Numbered from the stretch's first letter, positions 1 to 10,129 are shown. The stretch is 64,000 nt of DNA from Odontesthes bonariensis (GCF_027942865.1 NC_134507.1:32346447-32410446); one strand, 5' to 3'. The notes: a model not told the origin generated them from the sequence alone. Made by a program: numbers and translations.

Positions 1-260
1 TTCCCTGATGTGATTGTTCTCTGCAGCTGAAAATGGGACTCTCAGATAACTTAGTGTGTGTCTGTCAAGCTCCTCTGTTCTCTGTGTGTAGTTTGGTGTT
101 CATGGTCATACAGAGAAACCAGGGAAGCTCAATCCCACGACGTGCTCATAAACTGCGTCTTTTCTAAAGATTATAGTTCCATTTTAGAAGTCAGAATACA
201 ATGGCTCCCTGAAACTACCACCATGTACCGCTGGTTTTGTTATTTCACAAGAGTTGGGAA

Positions 261-448
261 GAGTGCACCGTTCCCGGCGGCACTGCAGTACCGGGTCGAT
301 GCGTGGAGTGAGCGGAGCAAGCCCCTTTTTCAACCCCTGTGCCTAAAAATCCATTTAATATGTAGTCCTCATATAGAGGACGTATCAGATATTAAACTGA
401 TAAGAACAGATACTACACTTGATCTTAGCCAAAAGGCCGAGAAGCGAT
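261..448 (-). ncRNA. U2: U2 spliceosomal snRNA, unit 1
   Basis: This is a full-length 188-nt U2 gene read on the minus strand. It begins with the invariant vertebrate 5' end ATCGCTTCTCGGCCTTTTGG. It keeps the branch-point recognition stretch GTGTAGTATC, stem II, an Sm-type site (ATTTTTAGG after TTAAATGG) and the 3' region with CCACGCATCGAC, ending at GGTGCACTC. U2 pairs with the intron branch site in the spliceosome and is made by Pol II from an snRNA promoter. The U5 gene lies upstream on the same strand. This copy has a C where most copies have a T in the CCGCTCACTCC stretch, as do units 5, 19 and 22. The exact 3' end is inferred from the family length. Confidence 0.96.
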
Positions 449-532
449 AACCCTCCACTGTTTCACGTCCGAGAGCCCTTCCTGGCACAATGCGCACTTG
501 TGGCGGTGCTCTTTTTTTGCCTACAAAGCGTC

Positions 533-628
533 ACTTTGCACCTCCGCCCACCCGCTGCAGTGAGCACTCTTCAGCCGTTTCAGATGGTACAACTTTGCAC
601 TCCCGCCCGCTCCACTGAGCACCGTTCA
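533..628 (-). promoter_or_regulatory. Candidate U2 distal enhancer: duplicated GC-box / octamer-like module (unit 1, present in every unit)
   Basis: About 85-180 nt upstream of the U2 start, two diverged direct copies (533-573 and 592-628) share the plus-strand pattern ACTTTGCAC, then CCGCCC, then TGAGCAC. On the U2 sense strand each gives GGGCGG (Sp1-type GC box) next to GTGCAAAG, a 6-of-8 match to the octamer ATGCAAAT. Vertebrate snRNA genes are driven by a distal element with Sp1 and octamer sites plus a proximal element near -55. I cannot name the proximal element with confidence. A GGAAGG core at about -30 (U2) and -50 (U5) is shared by both upstream regions. Confidence 0.45.
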
Positions 629-746
629 AACAACAACAATTTAGCGCTCCAGGCTTTGAACATGGGCACGGTCTCAAGAAATAAGGTGACTCTACTCCGA
701 GAAGTCACTTGGCACAGCAAGAAGATTTCCTTTGCACAGACAGAAT

Positions 747-866
747 GGGCTTCACCCGCAAAGGTAAAGCCTTCCAAAAATAGAAACAACTCATTAATGC
801 TGCTCTCCACGGAAGTCTTTAGTAAAAGGCGAAAGACTTGTACGTTATGAAGAGAAACCAGAGTAC
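747..866 (-). ncRNA. U5: U5 spliceosomal snRNA, unit 1
   Basis: The minus strand reads TACTCTGGTTTCTCTTCA at the 5' end, then the invariant U5 loop 1 (CGCCTTTTACTA) framed by AGTCTTT and AAAGACTT, then CCGTGGAGAG. These are hallmarks of U5, which aligns the exon ends during splicing. The 3' part has an Sm-like CTATTTTTGG and a closing hairpin GGCTTTACC/GGTGAAGCC. Length is about 120 nt, as in the family. The 5' end is extended relative to other vertebrates by a short repeat of the ATACTC motif, so the start may be 865-871. The variable 3' half is fish-specific, and its end is inferred from the hairpin. Confidence 0.92.
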
Positions 867-1170
867 GAGTATTTGACACTGCGGGAGCAGTGCATCAGGC
901 TAGTTGGCATAGCCACCTTCCCCACGGTGAGCTTTGCTTGGTTGAGACGCTGGCTCCTCGGCCGACCAGGTAGGAACAATCGGGCCCTATTCAATGGCTG
1001 CTTTGTCTTTTACTCTGTGCAAAAGACTAGGGGTCTTGAGGCTTTGTTCTGACCGCTCATTGGGTGTAGAGGTTTTTTTCAAGCAATTCTCCCAGTCGGC
1101 CCAATCCCAGAGCCATCTCAAAGTGGAGTTCACTTTCACTCTCTTTTCGCAGACTAAAAGCCAGAGTTTT
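867..1170. other. Spacer upstream of U5 (unit 1; repeated in every unit)
   Basis: This 304-bp stretch lies between the U5 start and the partial 5S. It should hold the U5 promoter, but I see no decisive proximal element. No further RNA gene could be recognised on either strand. Confidence 0.5.
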
Positions 1171-1248
1171 ATCTCAGAAGCTAAGCAGAGTCGGGCCTGG
1201 TTAGTACTTGGATGGGGAGACCGCCTGGGAATACCAGGTGCTGTAAGC
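1171..1248 (+). pseudogene. Partial 5S rRNA (3' two thirds), opposite strand, unit 1
   Basis: The plus strand carries 78 nt matching 5S rRNA from about nt 42 to the 3' end, including TCGGGCCTGGTTAGTACTTGG and ending AGGTGCTGTAAGC followed by a T-run (TTTT). The 5' third is missing, so it cannot give a full 5S RNA. It keeps the span of the Pol III internal control region, with one extra G in box C (GGATGGGGAGACC) and G-to-A changes in box A. It differs from the full 5S gene in the same unit by AAGCTAAGC instead of AAGCCAAGC and GCCTGG instead of GCTTGG. It therefore seems to come from another 5S type rather than from an inverted copy of its neighbour. Confidence 0.88.
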
Positions 1249-1475
1249 CTTTTGGCTTCTCCAGGCGCATGCAGTTTGACTGCGTCAAATGCAAAGGCAG
1301 TCCCTGTTTGACTTTTTGGAACTGCTCCTTTGTCAGGACAAAGTTAAATGTATGAGGATCAAAGGCAACCATGACCTGGGACACCTTAGCAGATCCAGGA
1401 TCAGCAAGATGGATCACAGGGTGATCAACAGATGTTTCAACAAAAGACATGCAGAGAGAAGAGAAGAGAAGAGAG
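1249..1475. other. Spacer between the two 5S sequences, with GAGAA microsatellite (unit 1)
   Basis: The stretch holds an imperfect AGAGA/GAGAA repeat (1452-1475) next to the 5S terminator. Units alternate between GAGAAGAGA and GAGAAGACA forms, and units 17 and 18 have one more GAGAA. The part 1335-1452 recurs in diverged form at 50553-50785, beyond the LINE. The minus strand is open for 89 codons starting MSFVETSVDHP, and the same reading recurs in the edge copy. I do not recognise a protein family and do not call it a gene. Confidence 0.5.
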
Positions 1476-1480
1476 AAAAA

Positions 1481-1599
1481 TGCTTACAGCACCTGGTATT
1501 CCCAAGCGGTCTCCCATCCAAGTACTAACCAGGCCCGACCCTGCTTGGCTTCCGAGTTCGGACGAGATCGGGCGTGTTCAGGGCGGTGTGGCCGTAAGC
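1481..1599 (-). rRNA. rn5s: 5S ribosomal RNA, unit 1
   Basis: The minus strand gives a complete 119-nt 5S rRNA. It starts GCTTACGGCCACACCGCCC, has box A (AGCCAAGCAGGGTCGGGCC), the intermediate element and box C (CTTGGATGGGAGACCGC), and ends AGGTGCTGTAAGCA. A run of five T on the transcribed sense (plus-strand A-run 1476-1480) is the Pol III terminator. A TATA-like ATATTTG lies about 25 nt upstream. 5S rRNA is part of the large ribosomal subunit. It is the first gene of the unit in the transcribed direction, followed by U5 and U2. Confidence 0.97.
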
Positions 1600-1966
1600 C
1601 ACAGTCCCCGTGACAAATATGTGTTACATAGGTGCTGGAACCATACGTTGCCCCTATTTTACCAGAGAGTTGGCTTGAGAGGCTGATGTTGAGCCTGCAC
1701 GTCGACTTCCCTGATGTGATTGTTCTCTGCAGCTGAAAATGGGACTCTCAGATAACTTAGTGTGTGTCTGTCAAGCTCCTCTGTTCTCTGTGTGTAGTTT
1801 GGTGTTCATGGTCATACAGAGAAACCAGGGAAGCTCAATCCCACGACGTGCTCATAAACTGCGTCTTTTCTAAAGATTATAGTTCCATTTTAGAAGTCAG
1901 AATACAATGGCTCCCTGAAACTACCACCATGTACCGCTGGTTTTGTTATTTCACAAGAGTTGGGAA
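1600..1966. other. Intergenic spacer between 5S 5' end and the next U2 3' end (units 1/2)
   Basis: This 367-bp spacer crosses the unit boundary and is repeated through the array. It should contain the 5S upstream TATA-like site (close to 1599) and the U2 3' box (close to 1966). No other gene is recognisable. Units 15, 17 and 18 lack 11 nt of it (TCATAAACTGC). Confidence 0.5.
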
Positions 1967-2154
1967 GAGTGCACCGTTCCCGGCGGCACTGCAGTACCGG
2001 GTCGATGCGTGGAGTGAACGGAGCAAGCCCCTTTTTCAACCCCTGTGCCTAAAAATCCATTTAATATGTAGTCCTCATATAGAGGACGTATCAGATATTA
2101 AACTGATAAGAACAGATACTACACTTGATCTTAGCCAAAAGGCCGAGAAGCGAT
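1967..2154 (-). ncRNA. U2: U2 snRNA, unit 2
   Basis: This is a full-length 188-nt copy. Confidence 0.95.
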
Positions 2155-2452
2155 AACCCTCCACTGTTTCACGTCCGAGAGCCCTTCCTGGCACAATGCG
2201 CACTTGTGGCGGTGCTCTTTTTTTGCCTACAAAGCGTCACTCTGCACCTCCGCCCACCCGCTGCAGTGAGCACTCTTCAGCCGTTTCAGATGGTACAACT
2301 TTGCACTCCCGCCCGCTCCACTGAGCACCGTTCAAACAACAACAATTTAGCGCTCCAGGCTTTGAACATGGGCACGGTCTCAAGAAATAAGGTGACTCTA
2401 CTCCGAGAAGTCACTTGGCACAGCAAGAAGATTTCCTTTGCACAGACAGAAT

Positions 2453-2572
2453 GGGCTTCACCCGCAAAGGTAAAGCCTTCCAAAAATAGAAACAACTCAT
2501 TAATGCTGCTCTCCACGGAAGTCTTTAGTAAAAGGCGAAAGACTTGTACGTTATGAAGAGAAACCAGAGTAC
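2453..2572 (-). ncRNA. U5: U5 snRNA, unit 2
   Basis: This is a full-length copy with intact loop 1. Confidence 0.91.
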
Positions 2573-2876
2573 GAGTATTTGACACTGCGGGAGCAGTGCA
2601 TCAGGCTAGTTGGCATAGCCACCTTCCCCACGGTGAGCTTTGCTTGGTTGAGACGCTGGCTCCTCGGCCGACCAGGTAGGAACAATCGGGCCCTATTCAA
2701 TGGCTGCTTTGTCTTTTACTCTGTGCAAAAGACTAGGGGTCTTGAGGCTTTGTTCTGACCGCTCATTGGGTGTAGAGGTTTTTTTCAAGCAATTCTCCCA
2801 GTCGGCCCAATCCCAGAGCCATCTCAAAGTGGAGTTCACTTTCACTCTCTTTTCGCAGACTAAAAGCCAGAGTTTT

Positions 2877-2954
2877 ATCTCAGAAGCTAAGCAGAGTCGG
2901 GCCTGGTTAGTACTTGGATGGGGAGACCGCCTGGGAATACCAGGTGCTGTAAGC
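2877..2954 (+). pseudogene. Partial 5S rRNA, unit 2
   Basis: Same 78-nt partial 5S as in unit 1. Confidence 0.86.
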
Positions 2955-3186
2955 CTTTTGGCTTCTCCAGGCGCATGCAGTTTGACTGCGTCAAATGCAA
3001 AGGCAGTCCCTGTTTGACTTTTTGGAACTGCTCCTTTGTCAGGACAAAGTTAAATGTATGAGGATCAAAGGCAACCATGACCTGGGACACCTTAGCAGAT
3101 CCAGGATCAGCAAGATGGATCACAGGGTGATCAACAGATGTTTCAACAAAAGACATGCAGAGAGAAGAGAAGAGAAGAGAGAAAAA

Positions 3187-3305
3187 TGCTTACAGCACCT
3201 GGTATTCCCAAGCTGTCTCCCATCCAAGTACTAACCAGGCCCGACCCTGCTTGGCTTCCGAGTTCGGACGAGATCGGGCGTGTTCAGGGCGGTGTGGCCG
3301 TAAGC
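3187..3305 (-). rRNA. rn5s: 5S rRNA, unit 2 (box C variant)
   Basis: Full-length, but it alone reads GGGAGACAGCTTGG where the other copies read GGGAGACCGCTTGG. The change is at the end of box C and may affect TFIIIA binding or helix pairing. Confidence 0.95.
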
Positions 3306-3672
3306 CACAGTCCCCGTGACAAATATGTGTTACATAGGTGCTGGAACCATACGTTGCCCCTATTTTACCAGAGAGTTGGCTTGAGAGGCTGATGTTGAGC
3401 CTGCACGTCGACTTCCCTGATGTGATTGTTCTCTGCAGCTGAAAATGGGACTCTCAGATAACTTAGTGTGTGTCTGTCAAGCTCCTCTGTTCTCTGTGTG
3501 TAGTTTGGTGTTCATGGTCATACAGAGAAACCAGGGAAGCTCAATCCCACGACGTGCTCATAAACTGCGTCTTTTCTAAAGATTATAGTTCCATTTTAGA
3601 AGTCAGAATACAATGGCTCCCTGAAACTACCACCATGTACCGCTGGTTTTGTTATTTCACAAGAGTTGGGAA

Positions 3673-3860
3673 GAGTGCACCGTTCCCGGCGGCACTGCAG
3701 TACCGGGTCGATGCGTGGAGTGAACGGAGCAAGCCCCTTTTTCAACCCCTGTGCCTAAAAATCCATTTAATATGTAGTCCTCATATAGAGGACGTATCAG
3801 ATATTAAACTGATAAGAACAGATACTACACTTGATCTTAGCCAAAAGGCCGAGAAGCGAT
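3673..3860 (-). ncRNA. U2: U2 snRNA, unit 3
   Basis: Full-length 188-nt copy. Confidence 0.95.
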
Positions 3861-4158
3861 AACCCTCCACTGTTTCACGTCCGAGAGCCCTTCCTGGCAC
3901 AATGCGCACTTGTGGCGGTGCTCTTTTTTTGCCTACAAAGCGTCACTTTGCACCTCCGCCCACCCGCTGCAGTGAGCACTCTTCAGCCGTTTCAGATGGT
4001 ACAACTTTGCACTCCCGCCCGCTCCACTGAGCACCGTTCAAACAACAACAATTTAGCGCTCCAGGCTTTGAACATGGGCACGGTCTCAAGAAATAAGGTG
4101 ACTCTACTCCGAGAAGTCACTTGGCACAGCAAGAAGATTTCCTTTGCACAGACAGAAT

Positions 4159-4278
4159 GGGCTTCACCCGCAAAGGTAAAGCCTTCCAAAAATAGAAACA
4201 ACTCATTAATGCTGCTCTCCACGGAAGTCTTTAGTAAAAGGCGAAAGACTTGTACGTTATGAAGAGAAACCAGAGTAC
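4159..4278 (-). ncRNA. U5: U5 snRNA, unit 3
   Basis: Full-length copy. Confidence 0.91.
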
Positions 4279-4582
4279 GAGTATTTGACACTGCGGGAGC
4301 AGTGCATCAGGCTAGTTGGCATAGCCACCTTCCCCACGGTGAGCTTTGCTTGGTTGAGACGCTGGCTCCTCGGCCGACCAGGTAGGAACAATCGGGCCCT
4401 ATTCAATGGCTGCTTTGTCTTTTACTCTGTGCAAAAGACTAGGGGTCTTGAGGCTTTGTTCTGACCGCTCATTGGGTGTAGAGGTTTTTTTCAAGCAATT
4501 CTCCCAGTCGGCCCAATCCCAGAGCCATCTCAAAGTGGAGTTCACTTTCACTCTCTTTTCGCAGACTAAAAGCCAGAGTTTT

Positions 4583-4660
4583 ATCTCAGAAGCTAAGCAG
4601 AGTCGGGCCTGGTTAGTACTTGGATGGGGAGACCGCCTGGGAATACCAGGTGCTGTAAGC
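4583..4660 (+). pseudogene. Partial 5S rRNA, unit 3
   Basis: Same partial copy as in unit 1. Confidence 0.86.
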
Positions 4661-4892
4661 CTTTTGGCTTCTCCAGGCGCATGCAGTTTGACTGCGTCAA
4701 ATGCAAAGGCAGTCCCTGTTTGACTTTTTGGAACTGCTCCTTTGTCAGGACAAAGTTAAATGTATGAGGATCAAAGGCAACCATGACCTGGGACACCTTA
4801 GCAGATCCAGGATCAGCAAGATGGATCACAGGGTGATCAACAGATGTTTCAACAAAAGACATGCAGAGAGAAGAGAAGACAAGAGAGAAAAA

Positions 4893-5011
4893 TGCTTACA
4901 GCACCTGGTATTCCCAAGCGGTCTCCCATCCAAGTACTAACCAGGCCCGACCCTGCTTGGCTTCCGAGTTCGGACGAGATCGGGCGTGTTCAGGGCGGTG
5001 TGGCCGTAAGC
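4893..5011 (-). rRNA. rn5s: 5S rRNA, unit 3
   Basis: Full-length copy. Confidence 0.96.
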
Positions 5012-5378
5012 CACAGTCCCCGTGACAAATATGTGTTACATAGGTGCTGGAACCATACGTTGCCCCTATTTTACCAGAGAGTTGGCTTGAGAGGCTGATG
5101 TTGAGCCTGCACGTCGACTTCCCTGATGTGATTGTTCTCTGCAGCTGAAAATGGGACTCTCAGATAACTTAGTGTGTGTCTGTCAAGCTCCTCTGTTCTC
5201 TGTGTGTAGTTTGGTGTTCATGGTCATACAGAGAAACCAGGGAAGCTCAATCCCACGACGTGCTCATAAACTGCGTCTTTTCTAAAGATTATAGTTCCAT
5301 TTTAGAAGTCAGAATACAATGGCTCCCTGAAACTACCACCATGTACCGCTGGTTTTGTTATTTCACAAGAGTTGGGAA

Positions 5379-5566
5379 GAGTGCACCGTTCCCGGCGGCA
5401 CTGCAGTACCGGGTCGATGCGTGGAGTGAACGGAGCAAGCCCCTTTTTCAACCCCTGTGCCTAAAAATCCATTTAATACGTAGTCCTCATATAGAGGACG
5501 TATCAGATATTAAACTGATAAGAACAGATACTACACTTGATCTTAGCCAAAAGGCCGAGAAGCGAT
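5379..5566 (-). ncRNA. U2: U2 snRNA, unit 4
   Basis: Full-length copy with the ACTACGTATT variant (consensus ACTACATATT) between stem II and the Sm site. The variant is shared with units 8, 12, 15, 17, 18 and 26. Confidence 0.95.
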
Positions 5567-5864
5567 AACCCTCCACTGTTTCACGTCCGAGAGCCCTTCC
5601 TGGCACAATGCGCACTTGTGGCGGTGCTCTTTTTTTGCCTACAAAGCGTCACTTTGCAACTCCGCCCACCCGCTGCAGTGAGCACTCTTCAGCCGTTTCA
5701 GATGGTACAACTTTGCACTCCCGCCCGCTCCACTGAGCACCGTTCAAACAACAACAATTTAGCGCTCCAGGCTTTGAACATGGGCACGGTCTCAAGAAAT
5801 AAGGTGACTCTACTCCGAGAAGTCACTTGGCACAGCAAGAAGATTTCCTTTGCACAGACAGAAT

Positions 5865-5984
5865 GGGCTTCACCCGCAAAGGTAAAGCCTTCCAAAAATA
5901 GAAACAACTCATTAATGCTGCTCTCCACGGAAGTCTTTAGTAAAAGGCGAAAGACTTGTACGTTATGAAGAGAAACCAGAGTAC
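5865..5984 (-). ncRNA. U5: U5 snRNA, unit 4
   Basis: Full-length copy. Confidence 0.91.
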
Positions 5985-6288
5985 GAGTATTTGACACTGC
6001 GGGAGCAGTGCATCAGGCTAGTTGGCATAGCCACCTTCCCCACGGTGAGCTTTGCTTGGTTGAGACGCTGGCTCCTCGGCCGACCAGGTAGGAACAATCG
6101 GGCCCTATTCAATGGCTGCTTTGTCTTTTACTCTGTGCAAAAGACTAGGGGTCTTGAGGCTTTGTTCTGACCGCTCATTGGGTGTAGAGGTTTTTTTCAA
6201 GCAATTCTCCCAGTCGGCCCAATCCCAGAGCCATCTCAAAGTGGAGTTCACTTTCACTCTCTTTTCGCAGACTAAAAGCCAGAGTTTT

Positions 6289-6366
6289 ATCTCAGAAGCT
6301 AAGCAGAGTCGGGCCTGGTTAGTACTTGGATGGGGAGACCGCCTGGGAATACCAGGTGCTGTAAGC
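6289..6366 (+). pseudogene. Partial 5S rRNA, unit 4
   Basis: Same partial copy as in unit 1. Confidence 0.86.
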
Positions 6367-6598
6367 CTTTTGGCTTCTCCAGGCGCATGCAGTTTGACTG
6401 CGTCAAATGCAAAGGCAGTCCCTGTTTGACTTTTTGGAACTGCTCCTTTGTCAGGACAAAGTTAAATGTATGAGGATCAAAGGCAACCATGACCTGGGAC
6501 ACCTTAGCAGATCCAGGATCAGCAAGATGGATCACAGGGTGATCAACAGATGTTTCAACAAAAGACATGCAGAGAGAAGAGAAGAGAAGAGAGAAAAA

Positions 6599-6717
6599 TG
6601 CTTACAGCACCTGGTATTCCCAAGCGGTCTCCCATCCAAGTACTAACCAGGCCCGACCCTGCTTGGCTTCCGAGTTCGGACGAGATCGGGCGTGTTCAGG
6701 GCGGTGTGGCCGTAAGC
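6599..6717 (-). rRNA. rn5s: 5S rRNA, unit 4
   Basis: Full-length copy. Confidence 0.96.
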
Positions 6718-7084
6718 CACAGTCCCCGTGACAAATATGTGTTACATAGGTGCTGGAACCATACGTTGCCCCTATTTTACCAGAGAGTTGGCTTGAGAGG
6801 CTGATGTTGAGCCTGCACGTCGACTTCCCTGATGTGATTGTTCTCTGCAGCTGAAAATGGGACTCTCAGATAACTTAGTGTGTGTCTGTCAAGCTCCTCT
6901 GTTCTCTGTGTGTAGTTTGGTGTTCATGGTCATACAGAGAAACCAGGGAAGCTCAATCCCACGACGTGCTCATAAACTGCGTCTTTTCTAAAGATTATAG
7001 TTCCATTTTAGAAGTCAGAATACAATGGCTCCCTGAAACTACCACCATGTACCGCTGGTTTTGTTATTTCACAAGAGTTGGGAA

Positions 7085-7272
7085 GAGTGCACCGTTCCCG
7101 GCGGCACTGCAGTACCGGGTCGATGCGTGGAGTGAGCGGAGCAAGCCCCTTTTTCAACCCCTGTGCCTAAAAATCCATTTAATATGTAGTCCTCATATAG
7201 AGGACGTATCAGATATTAAACTGATAAGAACAGATACTACACTTGATCTTAGCCAAAAGGCCGAGAAGCGAT
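7085..7272 (-). ncRNA. U2: U2 snRNA, unit 5
   Basis: Full-length copy with the same CCGCTCACTCC variant as unit 1. Confidence 0.95.
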
Positions 7273-7570
7273 AACCCTCCACTGTTTCACGTCCGAGAGC
7301 CCTTCCTGGCACAATGCGCACTTGTGGCGGTGCTCTTTTTTTGCCTACAAAGCGTCACTTTGCACCTCCGCCCACCCGCTGCAGTGAGCACTCTTCAGCC
7401 GTTTCAGATGGTACAACTTTGCACTCCCGCCCGCTCCACTGAGCACCGTTCAAACAACAACAATTTAGCGCTCCAGGCTTTGAACATGGGCACGGTCTCA
7501 AGAAATAAGGTGACTCTACTCCGAGAAGTCACTTGGCACAGCAAGAAGATTTCCTTTGCACAGACAGAAT

Positions 7571-7690
7571 GGGCTTCACCCGCAAAGGTAAAGCCTTCCA
7601 AAAATAGAAACAACTCATTAATGCTGCTCTCCACGGAAGTCTTTAGTAAAAGGCGAAAGACTTGTACGTTATGAAGAGAAACCAGAGTAC
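7571..7690 (-). ncRNA. U5: U5 snRNA, unit 5
   Basis: Full-length copy. Confidence 0.91.
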
Positions 7691-7994
7691 GAGTATTTGA
7701 CACTGCGGGAGCAGTGCATCAGGCTAGTTGGCATAGCCACCTTCCCCACGGTGAGCTTTGCTTGGTTGAGACGCTGGCTCCTCGGCCGACCAGGTAGGAA
7801 CAATCGGGCCCTATTCAATGGCTGCTTTGTCTTTTACTCTGTGCAAAAGACTAGGGGTCTTGAGGCTTTGTTCTGACCGCTCATTGGGTGTAGAGGTTTT
7901 TTTCAAGCAATTCTCCCAGTCGGCCCAATCCCAGAGCCATCTCAAAGTGGAGTTCACTTTCACTCTCTTTTCGCAGACTAAAAGCCAGAGTTTT

Positions 7995-8072
7995 ATCTCA
8001 GAAGCTAAGCAGAGTCGGGCCTGGTTAGTACTTGGATGGGGAGACCGCCTGGGAATACCAGGTGCTGTAAGC
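7995..8072 (+). pseudogene. Partial 5S rRNA, unit 5
   Basis: Same partial copy as in unit 1. Confidence 0.86.
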
Positions 8073-8304
8073 CTTTTGGCTTCTCCAGGCGCATGCAGTT
8101 TGACTGCGTCAAATGCAAAGGCAGTCCCTGTTTGACTTTTTGGAACTGCTCCTTTGTCAGGACAAAGTTAAATGTATGAGGATCAAAGGCAACCATGACC
8201 TGGGACACCTTAGCAGATCCAGGATCAGCAAGATGGATCACAGGGTGATCAACAGATGTTTCAACAAAAGACATGCAGAGAGAAGAGAAGACAAGAGAGA
8301 AAAA

Positions 8305-8423
8305 TGCTTACAGCACCTGGTATTCCCAAGCGGTCTCCCATCCAAGTACTAACCAGGCCCGACCCTGCTTGGCTTCCGAGTTCGGACGAGATCGGGCGTG
8401 TTCAGGGCGGTGTGGCCGTAAGC
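8305..8423 (-). rRNA. rn5s: 5S rRNA, unit 5
   Basis: Full-length copy. Confidence 0.96.
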
Positions 8424-8790
8424 CACAGTCCCCGTGACAAATATGTGTTACATAGGTGCTGGAACCATACGTTGCCCCTATTTTACCAGAGAGTTGGCTT
8501 GAGAGGCTGATGTTGAGCCTGCACGTCGACTTCCCTGATGTGATTGTTCTCTGCAGCTGAAAATGGGACTCTCAGATAAATTAGTGTGTGTCTGTCAAGC
8601 TCCTCTGTTCTCTGTGTGTAGTTTGGTGTTCATGGTCATACAGAGAAACCAGGGAAGCTCAATCCCACGACGTGCTCATAAACTGCGTCTTTTCTAAAGA
8701 TTATAGTTCCATTTTAGAAGTCAGAATACAATGGCTCCCTGAAACTACCACCATGTACCGCTGGTTTTGTTATTTCACAAGAGGTGGGAA

Positions 8791-8978
8791 GAGTGCACCG
8801 TTCCCGGCGGCACTGCAGTACCGGGTCGATGCGTGGAGTGAACGGAGCAAGCCCCTTTTTCAACCCCTGTGCCTAAAAATCCATTTAATATGTAGTCCTC
8901 ATATAGAGGACGTATCAGATATTAAACTGATAAGAACAGATACTACACTTGATCTTAGCCAAAAGGCCGAGAAGCGAT
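8791..8978 (-). ncRNA. U2: U2 snRNA, unit 6
   Basis: Full-length copy. A substitution just past the 3' end (plus strand GAGGTGGG) is shared only with unit 7. Confidence 0.95.
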
Positions 8979-9276
8979 AACCCTCCACTGTTTCACGTCC
9001 GAGAGCCCTTCCTGGCACAATGCGCACTTGTGGCGGTGCTCTTTTTTTGCCTACAAAGCGTCACTTTGCACCTCCGCCCACCCGCTGCAGTGAGCACTCT
9101 TCAGCCATTTCAGATGGTACAACTTTGCACTCCCGCCCGCTCCACTGAGCACCGTTCAAACAACAACAATTTAGCGCCCCAGGCTTTGAACATGGGCACG
9201 GTCTCAAGAAATAAGGTGACTCTACTCCGAGAAGTCACTTGGCACAGCAAGAAGATTTCCTTTGCACAGACAGAAT

Positions 9277-9396
9277 GGGCTTCACCCGCAAAGGTAAAGC
9301 CTTCCAAAAATAGAAACAACTCATTAATGCTGCTCTCCACGGAAGTCTTTAGTAAAAGGCGAAAGACTTGTACGTTATGAAGAGAAACCAGAGTAC
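9277..9396 (-). ncRNA. U5: U5 snRNA, unit 6
   Basis: Full-length copy. Confidence 0.91.
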
Positions 9397-9700
9397 GAGT
9401 ATTTGACACTGCGGGAGCAGTGCATCAGGCTAGTTGGCATAGCCACCTTCCCCACGGTGAGCTTTGCTTGGTTGAGACGCTGGCTCCTCGGCCGACCAGG
9501 TAGGAACAATCGGGCCCTATTCAATGGCTGCTTTGTCTTTTACTCTGTGCAAAAGACTAGGGGTCTTGAGGCTTTGTTCTGACCGCTCATTGGGTGTAGA
9601 GGTTTTTTTCAAGCAATTCTCCCAGTCGGCCCAATCCCAGAGCCATCTCAAAGTGGAGTTCACTTTCACTCTCTTTTCGCAGACTAAAAGCCAGAGTTTT

Positions 9701-9778
9701 ATCTCAGAAGCTAAGCAGAATCGGGCCTGGTTAGTACTTGGATGGGGAGACCGCCTGGGAATACCAGGTGCTGTAAGC
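9701..9778 (+). pseudogene. Partial 5S rRNA, unit 6
   Basis: Partial copy with GCAGAATCGG instead of GCAGAGTCGG, as in units 7 and 10. Confidence 0.86.
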
Positions 9779-10010
9779 CTTTTGGCTTCTCCAGGCGCAT
9801 GCAGTTTGACTGCGTCAAATGCAAAGGCAGTCCCTGTTTGACTTTTTGGAACTGCTCCTTTGTCAGGACAAAGTTAAATGTATGAGGATCAAAGGCAACC
9901 ATGACCTGGGACACCTTAGCAGATCCAGGATCAGCAAGATGGATCACAGGGTGATCAACAGATGTTTCAACAAAAGACATGCAGAGAGAAGAGAAGACAA
10001 GAGAGAAAAA

Positions 10011-10129
10011 TGCTTACAGCACCTGGTATTCCCAAGCGGTCTCCCATCCAAGTACTAACCAGGCCCGACCCTGCTTGGCTTCCGAGTTCGGACGAGATCG
10101 GGCGTGTTCAGGGCGGTGTGGCCGTAAGC
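10011..10129 (-). rRNA. rn5s: 5S rRNA, unit 6
   Basis: Full-length copy. Confidence 0.96.

Noticed and set aside
867-990. Resemblance of the U5 upstream spacer (minus strand) to U1 snRNA (TACCTGG ... GAAGGTGG ... TGCACTGCTCC)
   Set aside because: Order is similar, but the spacing is about 30 nt too long, the Sm site and 3' hairpin are missing, and the match is short. It is likely chance or, at best, an unrecognisable remnant.
1171-1475. A 5S-derived SINE (SINE3-like)
   Set aside because: SINE3-type elements begin with the 5' part of 5S. Here only the 3' two thirds are present, and no LINE-like tail follows.
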